DNA of 64,000 bases from Parahaliea mediterranea. Lineage in GTDB: Bacteria; Pseudomonadota; Gammaproteobacteria; Pseudomonadales; Halieaceae. A program made the translations under genes and the position numbers. Positions 52,501 to 64,000 of the stretch are shown here, piece after piece (position 1 is the stretch's first letter; each line of letters starts with the position of its first letter). The stretch spans positions 603,403-667,402 of the forward strand of contig NZ_QEWO01000003.1 in the NCBI RefSeq assembly GCF_003402235.1, read 5' to 3'. Under the pieces are notes generated by a model that searched no databases, was not told the DNA's origin, and worked only from the letters and a program-made list of their open reading frames with translations.

Positions 52501-53784
52501 TCAGCGGGGCGGCGCCGGGTCGCCCCGCTGTTGCAACCAGTCCAGAAACTCCGCCGCAGGCATGGGCCGGGCAAAATAAAACCCCTGCACACTGTCGCAG
52601 GCCAGCTCGGCCAGCAGCGCCAGGGTTGCCGCGTCTTCCACCCCTTCTGCCACCACCTGCAAACCAAACAGGTGGGCGATCTCGATAATAATACGCACCA
52701 GTTCCCGCTCCCGCGCTTGCGACTGCATGCGGCTGACAAAAGAGCGGTCAATCTTCAGCTCATCCGCAGGAATGTGCTGGAAGTAGGACAGGGATGAATA
52801 GCCCGTGCCGAAATCATCAATAGACAGGCTAACCCCCAGCTCGCTTAGCTCATTCAGCACCTGGAAGCCCGCGTCTTTGTCCTCGATCACCGCATCTTCG
52901 GTGATTTCCAGCGTTAGCCGCGAAGGCCGGATACCCCAAATGCGCAGCGCATCGCGCAGGGTATTGACCAGGTCCGGGTGGTTGACCAAACGCGCCGGTA
53001 AGTTAATGGCCACACCGTGGCGATAGCGATCTCCCCACTGGCTGAGCTGGCGCAGGGCACGGTGAATGACCCATTTGCTCACTTCGTATAATTTGCCTTC
53101 CGCTTCAGCGAGCAAAATCACCTGGTCGGGCGGGACAGGGCCCTGCCCATCCACATGCCAGCGCAGCAGGGCCTCGGCGCCGCTTATCGCGCCGCTACCC
53201 AGTGCAATTTTCGGCTGGAAGTGCAGGTCGAAGGCATTGTTGTGCAGGGCCTCGGCAAAATGGCGCTCCAGCGCCGGCGTGGCCGGCACCGTCTCGGGCG
53301 CTTCCAGCAGGCCTTCCATGACAACAGCACCAGCCTGGCGGGCGTGGTGCAGGTTCTTCTCCGCCGTCACCAGCAGGTCATCCCAGGCGTACTTTGTTGG
53401 CCCAGCCACGGCCATCCCGATGCGCAGCTGCACCGGGTCGCCGGCGTCTTCGTCGCGCAGCGACGCAATCAATACCTGCTGCACACGATGGACAGCCAGT
53501 GCCAGAAACCCGGGGTTGTGCAGGGCAGGAAGAATGAACGCAAAACCATGTCCAGCCACCCGGAATACGTTATCCGGCAATTTGCTGATGGCCTGCAATT
53601 CCGAGTAGGTCCGGCAAAGCAGGCGGTCACCCTCGTCATACCCGGCCACATGATTGATCCGCGACAGGTTCTGCAAATCTATCAGCAGCAGCCCGAGGCA
53701 TTCGCCCTGCTGCCGGGCGCAGTCAATCTCACTCGCGAGTTTGGCGACAAAGGCCGGGCGGGCAACGGGCGGTGGGGTGACCAC
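52501..53784 (-). CDS. GGDEF/EAL protein, probable c-di-GMP phosphodiesterase
   Basis: 427 residues from a GTG four bases after the HD-GYP stop. The N-terminal half is a degenerate GGDEF domain (RVAGHGFAFIL replaces the GGDEF site). The C-terminal EAL domain keeps AEALLRW (EALxR), DDFGTGYSSLSY, LKIDRSFV, VVAEGVED and QGFYFARP, so hydrolysis of c-di-GMP is likely. No transmembrane segment. Probably co-transcribed with the HD-GYP gene. Confidence 0.92.
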   Translation of the reverse strand: MVTPPPVARPAFVAKLASEIDCARQQGECLGLLLIDLQNLSRINHVAGYDEGDRLLCRTYSELQAISKLPDNVFRVAGHGFAFILPALHNPGFLALAVHRVQQVLIASLRDEDAGDPVQLRIGMAVAGPTKYAWDDLLVTAEKNLHHARQAGAVVMEGLLEAPETVPATPALERHFAEALHNNAFDLHFQPKIALGSGAISGAEALLRWHVDGQGPVPPDQVILLAEAEGKLYEVSKWVIHRALRQLSQWGDRYRHGVAINLPARLVNHPDLVNTLRDALRIWGIRPSRLTLEITEDAVIEDKDAGFQVLNELSELGVSLSIDDFGTGYSSLSYFQHIPADELKIDRSFVSRMQSQARERELVRIIIEIAHLFGLQVVAEGVEDAATLALLAELACDSVQGFYFARPMPAAEFLDWLQQRGDPAPPR

Positions 53785-53788
53785 GACC

Positions 53789-55021
53789 CTAGAGCTGGAT
53801 GCCGGTCATGTCGATACCGTAGGCCTCTGGCTCAAGGCTACCGACAATTTCCAGCGCTTCGCCACCGGTGGTGTGGCTCTGCTTGAGCAGATCAATCAGT
53901 TGCGGGCTGGCCACAGGCTGCTTATCGCGCCCGAGAATGACCATCACCTGGGGCCGAAGCCGCCGGGTGCGATATTCCGACACCACCACGGCAACCTCCC
54001 CGGAAGACAACTCCACCAGCGAACCGGCCGGATAGATGCCAACGGCCTGTATGAACTCCTCCACCAGTTCCGCCTGAAAATCGATATCCCGCCATTCATA
54101 GAGCATTTTGATGGCGGCGGCCGGCGACGTGGCCCGGGCATAACTGCGGTGACTGGTAATGGCATCGTAGCAGTCAACGATAGCGGCAATGCGGGCAAAA
54201 ACAGGAATCTCATCGCCGCCGAGGCCCTGGGGATAGCCCGAGCCGTCATGGCGCTCGTGGTGGTGGGCCACCATGTCCAGCACATCGCGGTTCATGAGCC
54301 CCGTTTCCTGCACCATGGCCAACCCCAGTTCGACATGGCCTTTCACCTGCATGAACTCGTCGTCACTCAGCGGCCTGTCTGCTCGCAGCAGCTGAGGGTC
54401 CACACGCAACTTACCCACATCGAACAGCAAGCCGCCGATGGCCAGCGAGCGCAAATCGGAGCGCGGCAAACCCAACTGCCGCCCCAGGGCGACGGCCCAA
54501 ATAGAAGCACCGAGGGAGTGTTGGTAGGTGTATTGATCCTGCTGTTTGATACGAGCCAACCAGATGCACGCATCCGGGTTGCGGGTAATGCTGTCAATCA
54601 CCGGCTCAACCGACTTGCGAACACGCACGATATCCAAAGAGCCGCCCTTACTGACGCTTTCAAAGACGCTCTCAATGCCCTCGGATAGCTCACGGATAGC
54701 CGCGCGGGCGCGCGGGAATTCCTCGTCCCAGGCAGCCTTGTCTTCGTAGGGGGTTATGCGGCGGTTGGCGAACAGTTCACGGGCCGGTTTGCGATTGCGC
54801 TCGGCCAGGTTGCGCTGGTGCAGCAGCTGGCGGCTGCCGTCACTTTTTTTGTGATCGACATACACGTACTGGCAAAGCTCGCCGATCTGGCGCAGCTCCG
54901 CTTCCGTATCAATCCGGAAGCCCTGCATGGAAAAGGGCGAATCCAGCCAGGGGCGATCAAGGGCAGAAACATACATCCCCAGCTGCAGGTCGGCTACGTA
55001 TACTTTTTCTACACTGATCAT
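53789..55021 (-). CDS. DUF3391 / HD-GYP domain protein with altered HD site
   Basis: 410 residues. N-terminal DUF3391 (VEKVYVADLQLGMYVSALDRPW) followed by an HD-GYP domain. GYP region HHERHDGSGYPQGLGGDEIP is complete (about 254-273), and the following DCYDAITSHRSY is normal. The HD pair is LLFDVGK: the metal-binding His is replaced by Phe200 while Asp201 is kept. Such proteins hydrolyse c-di-GMP to GMP when intact; with F200 this one may be an inactive sensor or interaction protein. Confidence 0.88.
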   Translation of the reverse strand: MISVEKVYVADLQLGMYVSALDRPWLDSPFSMQGFRIDTEAELRQIGELCQYVYVDHKKSDGSRQLLHQRNLAERNRKPARELFANRRITPYEDKAAWDEEFPRARAAIRELSEGIESVFESVSKGGSLDIVRVRKSVEPVIDSITRNPDACIWLARIKQQDQYTYQHSLGASIWAVALGRQLGLPRSDLRSLAIGGLLFDVGKLRVDPQLLRADRPLSDDEFMQVKGHVELGLAMVQETGLMNRDVLDMVAHHHERHDGSGYPQGLGGDEIPVFARIAAIVDCYDAITSHRSYARATSPAAAIKMLYEWRDIDFQAELVEEFIQAVGIYPAGSLVELSSGEVAVVVSEYRTRRLRPQVMVILGRDKQPVASPQLIDLLKQSHTTGGEALEIVGSLEPEAYGIDMTGIQL

Positions 55022-55116
55022 GTCCCGGGTCAGCCCTGACCGTCACTTGGCTTTAGCATGTAACAGCCAGTGTCATACGAAGCGCCCCAACTGACAACCC
55101 TGGCGAGCCGGCGGCA

Positions 55117-57012
55117 TCAGTTAACCTGCAGGTGGGCCGCCGCCCTGATGCGCGGCCAGGCCCTGAGCGCTGCGGCAAAACCGGCCGCGCGCTGGCGGAT
55201 GGTAGTGGCCACCGTTTCTTCCGGGGTTCCTGGCACCACATCGGGCAGGTCGGTCAATTGAGCCGAATGCTGCAGCGCCTGGATGCACGCCTTTGCATTC
55301 TTCTCGAGATAAGCCGTCCACGCCGAATCCAGTGCACCAGTCTCGGCAAGCCGATCATTGATAGTCTGCAAGGCAAAGCCCTGAGCCCGGGTCAGGCTTG
55401 CCCGCAATTGCGCCACCAGGCTCGCGGTGGACAGTTGCGCCAGCGTATCCAGTCGCGCGGCCAGTAGTTGCAGGCGGGTCTCGTAGCTTACACCTGCGTC
55501 CTGCGGCTTGATCGCGGCAAGGTAGGCGCCAAGCAACTGCAGACCACCACGCGGCACCACACTGTCACCCTCCGGGTTGCCGCGGCGCTCTTCAACCGGC
55601 AGATGCGGCACCGCCCAGGCGTACTCCACCACCAGCGAATCCGGAATGAGAAAATCCAGCATGGCACCGAACAGCTGATCCTCTCCCCGCAGGGCGGGAA
55701 AATACGGCGGCAGCGCAGCGCGATTATCCAGCCCCGTTACCTGGGACATGACCGCGCGCTTGGACACCGTAGTGCGCGCCTGCCCCAGCCAGCAATGGCG
55801 GGTAGCCAGTGCCTCGGCAAGGCCTCCCGGCCTTGCCAGCATACTGCGCACGCTGCTGGCGCCGAGGTTGGCAACCCAGGCATTGTTGACCGTACCTGGG
55901 TCGCCCACCGTACCCGACTGGGTCACAAGCACTGGCGCATCGGCGTGCAGGTCGCGAAACAGCGCCAGACTGGCGCCGGCCAATTGCTCTGGCTGTAACG
56001 GCCCACCCAGCGCACGGACCAGCTGCGCCGCAGACAGCCCAAGGAAACGCCCGTGCCCAACCAGCGGGTCAAAATCCTGCGGAGTAAAGCGCTGTTGCCA
56101 GTCGACCATCCCGGCATAGAATTCCGCCTCCCGCATACCGTCGGCAACAGCCATGCCCGGTTCGCTACCCTCGCGCGCCAGGGCCATGCACAGCACATCG
56201 TCATCCATCACAATGCACCGCTCGCCCACAGACAACAGCAGGCAGAGGTTTCGCGCCCGGCCGTAGGTCTTCTGCCCCTGCCAGGGCTGTGGCGAGAACA
56301 GAAAGCGCACCGCCTCGCTGTCATCTGGCAGCGCCTTGCCAAGCTGGGCAATCAACTCAGCCTGCTGTTCTGGGCCGAAGTACTGCATGGACGCAGGACT
56401 TTGCAGGTTGAAGCGCTCAACTGCTTCGGCATTGGCGCGGGCATTGTCCACCTGGCGCGAATCATCAATCAGGTAAAGCTGCTTTTGCGTCGCCAGCTTG
56501 GCCTTGTGCAACAGGGATTCCAGCAAGCGCTGCACGGCTTCCGGGCGATCGCAGGTGATGATGAATGCCTTGCTGCGGTCGAGGTCCTGCTGCGCGCTCT
56601 CCTTGTTCACCCGCTCACACAGTGCATTGGCCGACACCATCAGGCCCGCATCGCGCACCAGCCCAAGCACCCGCAGGGCATCGTCAACGTTGCCACCCAG
56701 CTGGGGAAAGGCGGCCACCAGCGTTTTGGCATGATCCCTGAGCGTGCGAAACACAGTGCAGTACTGCAATACGGTCGCCACTTCGGGCTGGCTGAAAAGC
56801 TGGGCGCCGGTCGACTTGCCGATCAGCAGCGTTCCCCCGGCAACACTCAGGGTCTCGATGTCGTCGGCTGCGTATAACGCTGCGCCGTCATTGCCATCAC
56901 CGGTGCCATTGCGGGCGTCACCTCCGCCTGCCTGCGCCTCTGCGGCGGGTGCGGGCTGGCCGGGCGGGGTATTCATCTGGAAAGAATAGGAAATCCCGGA
57001 ATCATCGCTCAT
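55117..57012 (-). CDS. GT-A-fold glycosyltransferase-like protein with PqqD/RRE-like N-terminus
   Basis: 631 residues from the ATG at 57012. Residues about 45-125 (LSVAGGTLLIGKSTGAQLF ... FPQLGGNVDDALRVLGLVRDAGL) resemble the PqqD/RiPP-recognition fold, a winged helix that binds leader peptides. Residues about 130-400 look like a GT-2/GT-A enzyme (SKAFIITCDRPEAVQRLLESL, LYLIDDSR, CIVMDDDVLCMAL with the metal-binding DxD-type triad, later RGEDQLFGAML). The C-terminal third is helical. The substrate is unknown. No RiPP precursor was found beside it. Confidence 0.65.
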   Translation of the reverse strand: MSDDSGISYSFQMNTPPGQPAPAAEAQAGGGDARNGTGDGNDGAALYAADDIETLSVAGGTLLIGKSTGAQLFSQPEVATVLQYCTVFRTLRDHAKTLVAAFPQLGGNVDDALRVLGLVRDAGLMVSANALCERVNKESAQQDLDRSKAFIITCDRPEAVQRLLESLLHKAKLATQKQLYLIDDSRQVDNARANAEAVERFNLQSPASMQYFGPEQQAELIAQLGKALPDDSEAVRFLFSPQPWQGQKTYGRARNLCLLLSVGERCIVMDDDVLCMALAREGSEPGMAVADGMREAEFYAGMVDWQQRFTPQDFDPLVGHGRFLGLSAAQLVRALGGPLQPEQLAGASLALFRDLHADAPVLVTQSGTVGDPGTVNNAWVANLGASSVRSMLARPGGLAEALATRHCWLGQARTTVSKRAVMSQVTGLDNRAALPPYFPALRGEDQLFGAMLDFLIPDSLVVEYAWAVPHLPVEERRGNPEGDSVVPRGGLQLLGAYLAAIKPQDAGVSYETRLQLLAARLDTLAQLSTASLVAQLRASLTRAQGFALQTINDRLAETGALDSAWTAYLEKNAKACIQALQHSAQLTDLPDVVPGTPEETVATTIRQRAAGFAAALRAWPRIRAAAHLQVN

Positions 57013-57082
57013 GGTCACTACTCGCTGGCAAACCGCAAAAGCCCGTGATTCTAGGGGCTGGGTCTGGCCCTGTAAACGCGAC

Positions 57083-58045
57083 CTATCGCGCCAGCCGGAT
57101 ACCGTAATCTTCGGCGCGCAGCTCCAGCGGCGGTAGTGCTTCACCATCCACGACGCCCTGCAACCACGCCAACAGCGCGGTTAGCAGGTTTCTGTTGGCG
57201 GCCAGTATGGGTAAGCGCATCAACAGAACATCCCCGCGCGCATTGACTATGACACTATGGCCCGCCTCGCCGACCCTCGGGCGAATCGCCAACTGCTGCC
57301 AATCGACACTGACACCCCGCCAGATTTGCCAGCGTAACTCTTCCTCAAGCGAGGCAAGCTCAGAGAAAAGTTGCTCGCACAACGATCGAGCCTGCTGGGC
57401 CGGCGATTTTCCAGCAAACAGCAGGGTGACTTCGCGGTAGCTGCAGCGCAAGCCGGCCGGTGAAAAATTCCATTCCACCACCACCGGTGGTGGTTCTGCC
57501 GGCAATGGGGCGACTGGCGCCCCGAGCGGCTGCCACTGGCTGCAATCCACCTGCTGGCAGAAGGCATTCAACAGTTGGTGCTCGTACACCGGCTGTTCGG
57601 CTTTGCGCGGATGACTCAGCATGACCCGTTCGCCATCGATCACCAGCATCGGCACGTCACCGGCAATGCCCGGCAGAATTTTGACGGCCACCGCGCTCTG
57701 TGCCCCGGCCAGCCGGGCCTCCAGTTGCAGCAGCGTCTCCGTATAGCGCTCCACCGAAAACGCCCAGGCCTGGCGGGCACGCGTTGCCTTGTCCTCGGCC
57801 GCCTCCCGCCGAGCTAGATCCGCCTCGGCATAGTAAACCTCCACCAGGCCCTGCAGGGCGAGGCTGGCAAACAAGCGCCGCTCTTCCTCCTGCGCGCCAC
57901 CGAGAGCTTGAACAATCTGCTCATAACGGCTGGGGGCAGCAGCCTCCGGCCCAGTATCTGCCCCACTGTGAATGCCTATCGCCCAGAGCGACAGCGGCGC
58001 GACCATACGAAACAGCAGAAAGTGCGGCAGTCTTGTCACATCCAT
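57083..58045 (-). CDS. Hypothetical envelope protein
   Basis: 320 residues from the ATG at 58045. An N-terminal hydrophobic stretch (about 8-24, FLLFRMVAPLSLWAIGI) may be a signal or membrane anchor. The middle is a helical coiled coil (YYAEADLARREAAEDKATRARQAWAF), then a mixed alpha/beta domain (VPMLVIDGERVML, GVSVDWQQLAIRPRVGEAGHSV). The longer reading frame up to 58411 runs through the 5S terminator region and is rejected. Unknown family; 70 bases upstream of the glycosyltransferase-like gene. Confidence 0.6.
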   Translation of the reverse strand: MDVTRLPHFLLFRMVAPLSLWAIGIHSGADTGPEAAAPSRYEQIVQALGGAQEEERRLFASLALQGLVEVYYAEADLARREAAEDKATRARQAWAFSVERYTETLLQLEARLAGAQSAVAVKILPGIAGDVPMLVIDGERVMLSHPRKAEQPVYEHQLLNAFCQQVDCSQWQPLGAPVAPLPAEPPPVVVEWNFSPAGLRCSYREVTLLFAGKSPAQQARSLCEQLFSELASLEEELRWQIWRGVSVDWQQLAIRPRVGEAGHSVIVNARGDVLLMRLPILAANRNLLTALLAWLQGVVDGEALPPLELRAEDYGIRLAR

Positions 58046-58121
58046 TATTCGAAGCAGTAACCGATAAAGGGCCCTGGCAATGATAACGGGCCAATCGAAC
58101 AAGGAGTAACGCCCTTTTATA

Positions 58122-58181
58122 GCGCCCATAAAGAACCCCGAGGCACTTACGCACCTCGGGGTTGGGATTAAAGCCTGGCGA
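58122..58181 (-). repeat. Duplicated 5S tail plus terminator (second copy)
   Basis: 60 bases nearly identical (a few substitutions) to 58242-58301, offset by exactly 120 bases. It includes the last nine bases of 5S rRNA (58173-58181) and a hairpin AACCCCGAGG/CCTCGGGGTT (58134-58163), so it is the stump of a lost or recombined 5S unit. Confidence 0.85.
58134..58163 (-). terminator. Second rrn terminator hairpin
   Basis: Perfect 10-bp stem AACCCCGAGG (58134-58143) and CCTCGGGGTT (58154-58163) with a 10-base loop. The T-run after it on the minus strand is broken (TTCTTTAT), so it is probably weaker than the first. Confidence 0.75.
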
Positions 58182-58241
58182 GTGCCCACCCCGCTGTATC
58201 GGGTGTGACCGTGGGTCAGCGCCTGTGTAACGCCCCACCTC

Positions 58242-58301
58242 GCGCCCATAAAAAACCCCGAGGCACATTCGCACCTCGGGGTTGGGATTAAAGCCTGGCG
58301 A
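58242..58301 (-). repeat. 5S tail plus terminator (first copy)
   Basis: The corresponding first copy of the 60-base unit. Its right part (58293-58301) is the 3' end of the intact 5S rRNA; the rest is the transcription terminator. Confidence 0.85.
58248..58283 (-). terminator. rrn operon terminator
   Basis: Stem AACCCCGAGG (58254-58263) and CCTCGGGGTT (58274-58283), followed on the minus strand by TTTTTTAT. It lies nine bases downstream of the 5S end. Confidence 0.9.
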
Positions 58302-58410
58302 TGACCTACTCTCACATGGGGAAGCCCCACACTACCATCGGCGATGCATCGTTTCACTACTGAGTTCGGAATGGGGTCAGGTGGTTCCAATGCTCTATTG
58401 TCGCCAGGCA
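58293..58410 (-). rRNA. rrf: 5S ribosomal RNA
   Basis: 118 nt. On the minus strand it begins TGCCTGGCGACAATAGAGC and ends GTCATCGCCAGGC; the ends pair as in all 5S. Internal AACTCAGTAGTGAAACGATG is typical of gammaproteobacteria. Confidence 0.97.
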
Positions 58411-58536
58411 TAACTGGCTGACGGGTTTCGGTCTTATGCGCGCCTGCGCGGCCTACTCATCGTCAATAAGGCGGTAAATCAAGCTTTGTGAAGTTGAGTC
58501 GCTCTGATGCTTTCACATCAGTCAAACACTGGACTT

Positions 58537-58548
58537 GTCACAACATCC
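58537..58548 (-). other. 23S processing stem, 3' arm
   Basis: GTCACAACATCC pairs exactly with GGATGTTGTGAC at 61670-61681 on the other side of 23S, a 12-bp stem expected for RNase III cleavage of the 23S precursor. Confidence 0.75.
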
Positions 58549-58605
58549 CGCATGTCTGCATGGCGTGCACCTTCGACTGCGTGCACCAGATCACTTGGAT
58601 TATAT

Positions 58606-61508
<2,903 letters not shown>

Positions 61509-61669
61509 ATATAACCGAAGTTATCTGTTCCGTCGATTCATCGTCTAAATCGTTCCAGACGATTTGTCGACGCACCCCTCATCATGAGGGGCGAAGCAGA
61601 CTGTTCCCCGCCCCCCTTAAGCATAGGTCGGGTACTTGAGACAGATACCGATCAAAGTATCTGCCCGCC

Positions 61670-61681
61670 GGATGTTGTGAC
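61670..61681 (-). other. 23S processing stem, 5' arm
   Basis: GGATGTTGTGAC, exact complement of 58537-58548. Together they form the base of the 23S precursor stem. Confidence 0.75.
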
Positions 61682-61830
61682 GCTTAAGTCACAGTGTTGT
61701 ATTACAACTCGTTCGATGACGGGGAATTGAAACCCGCCATCGGAACTTCATATCTTTGGACTGCTCCTTCAACCGTCATCTTTCGATCACAGTCTCAGGT
61801 TACAATCCAGAGACTCAGCTTGATTTACCT

Positions 61831-61842
61831 TGTTAAAGAACA
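61831..61842 (-). promoter_or_regulatory. boxA antitermination element (spacer)
   Basis: On the minus strand TGTTCTTTAACA, one base from the boxA consensus TGCTCTTTAACA, placed between tRNA-Ala and 23S as in E. coli rrn operons. Binds NusB-S10 for antitermination. Confidence 0.85.
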
Positions 61843-61911
61843 AATCTGGTGTGAAACCAGTAAAAAGCACACTGAACTATGCGCTTGTTACTGACCTCGA
61901 TTCAGCAAAAG

Positions 61912-61987
61912 TGGTGGAGCTATGCGGGATCGAACCGCAGACCTCTTGAATGCAAATCAAGCGCTCTCCCAGCTGAGCTATAGCCCC
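61912..61987 (-). tRNA. tRNA-Ala (TGC)
   Basis: 76 nt with encoded CCA. Acceptor GGGGCTA/TAGCTCC, D-loop AGCTCAGCTGGGAGAGC, anticodon TGC in CTTGATTTGCATTCAAG, T-loop GGTTCGATCC. Confidence 0.97.
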
Positions 61988-61995
61988 GTGTTAAG

Positions 61996-62072
<77 letters not shown>

Positions 62073-62160
62073 ATGATGCGTACCCCGATCAGGGTTCGCG
62101 GCAACTGCCTGCAACATGAAGTGCAAACCAGCACCGTGAATCTTTTGCAGAATCCAGAAA

Positions 62161-62190
62161 AGACGAAGACAAATGTGTGAACACTTGAAG
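62161..62190 (-). other. 16S processing stem, 3' arm
   Basis: The 30 bases pair with 63911-63940 at 25 Watson-Crick and three G-U positions, forming the RNase III stem of the 16S precursor. Confidence 0.8.
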
Positions 62191-62209
62191 AAGTAACGCC
62201 ACTATCGTT

Positions 62210-63743
<1,534 letters not shown>

Positions 63744-63910
63744 AATCTTTTACCTCTACCCCCTCCCTCAAAAAGATCAGGAGCAAGAGGGGCGGTTTGC
63801 GTGGATAACCCCACGACAACCACCAAATCTCGGCTCAGACACTCGAAAATCAAGAATTCGTAATGAATCAATGAGTCACTTGTGTCTGATAATAGTCGTA
63901 GCTATCACCT

Positions 63911-63940
63911 CAACAAGTGCCCACACATCTGTCTTCGTCT
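63911..63940 (-). other. 16S processing stem, 5' arm
   Basis: Complement of 62161-62190 (see that entry). The outer ten bases (GTCTTCGTCT) pair perfectly. Confidence 0.8.
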
Positions 63941-63943
63941 ATT

Positions 63944-63952
63944 TGTTAAGCA
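63944..63952 (-). promoter_or_regulatory. boxA-like element in rrn leader
   Basis: TGCTTAACA on the minus strand resembles boxA with three bases missing; its place directly before the 16S processing stem is the usual leader position. Confidence 0.4.
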
Positions 63953-64000
63953 ACCCCTGATCGCCAGGATTCAGGGTGTCAATCAGGTCGCTTTCGCTGC

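Larger units (their letters stand above)
61509..61911 (-). other. Spacer between tRNA-Ala and 23S rRNA
   Basis: 403 bases without a gene. It holds the boxA antitermination element (61831-61842) and the 5' arm of the 23S processing stem (61670-61681). Nothing else recognised. Confidence 0.8.
63744..64000 (-). other. rrn leader region
   Basis: 257 bases upstream of 16S. It includes the 5' arm of the 16S processing stem (63911-63940) and a boxA-like TGCTTAACA on the minus strand (63944-63952). The promoters are probably beyond the window edge. Confidence 0.75.

Noticed and set aside
58046..58411. N-terminal extension of the hypothetical gene at 57083
   Set aside because: It runs through the 5S rRNA and both terminators; the repeated peptide it encodes is just the duplicated terminator DNA.

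Overview
The window is a GC-rich (roughly two-thirds G+C), densely coded piece of a gammaproteobacterial chromosome. The gene content (orn-rsgA-psd, PhoH with a PIN domain, RNase II, Tex, a 16S-Ile-Ala-23S-5S rRNA operon, DUF3391/HD-GYP and GGDEF/EAL proteins, marine-type TonB receptor) fits a marine member of the Cellvibrionales/Halieaceae-Spongiibacteraceae type. That placement is an inference from gene content; the 16S at the right end would settle it. I see no prophage, insertion sequence or CRISPR array.

Layout. 1-13 kb: housekeeping and stress genes (oligoribonuclease fragment, rsgA, psd, PhoH/PIN ATPase, RNase II, asnS, SYLF protein, SDR, PPOX protein, TPR/transglutaminase protein, free Met-R-sulfoxide reductase, cysH). 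13-29 kb: metabolic and envelope genes (nitronate monooxygenase-like flavoprotein, Fur-box-preceded TonB receptor, FG-GAP protein coupled to an orphan ParA, iron alcohol dehydrogenase, FKBP, DUF924, zinc-ribbon NUDIX hydrolase, CinA, lipocalin-like protein, PdxH, GNAT, DUF4136 lipoprotein, gamma-glutamyltransferase, thioesterase).

29.6-44.4 kb holds the most interesting region: thirteen co-directional, tightly packed and mostly unnamed envelope genes, many overlapping by 1-20 bases. In order they encode a periplasmic TPR protein with a TonB-C-like tail, a poly-Ser lipoprotein, a second lipoprotein, a single-span TPR/coiled-coil protein, a PEGA-repeat protein ending in a SUMF1/FGE fold without catalytic cysteines, a small secreted Pro-rich protein, an ExbB/TolQ/MotA-type proton channel, an actin/Hsp70-fold-like protein with an FHA-like tail, two single-span proteins with an ExbD/MotB-like Asp-bearing membrane segment followed by a coiled coil and a von Willebrand A domain, two more lipoproteins and an M48 metalloprotease lipoprotein. 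The set reads as an ion-motive-force-driven envelope machine in which vWA domains take the place of the usual ExbD/MotB periplasmic domains. I do not recognise it as a named system.

44.4-58 kb: DUF2288, metallo-beta-lactamase-fold hydrolase, DAACS symporter, Kazal-domain lipoprotein, pirin with divergent LysR regulator, SixA-like phosphatase, CBS protein, Tex, and a minus-strand group with a GGDEF/EAL protein, an HD-GYP protein lacking the metal-binding His of its HD pair, a glycosyltransferase-like protein with a possible PqqD/RRE-like N-terminus, and a hypothetical envelope protein. 58-64 kb: a complete rRNA operon on the minus strand with both RNase III processing stems, boxA elements and a duplicated 5S-tail/terminator scar.
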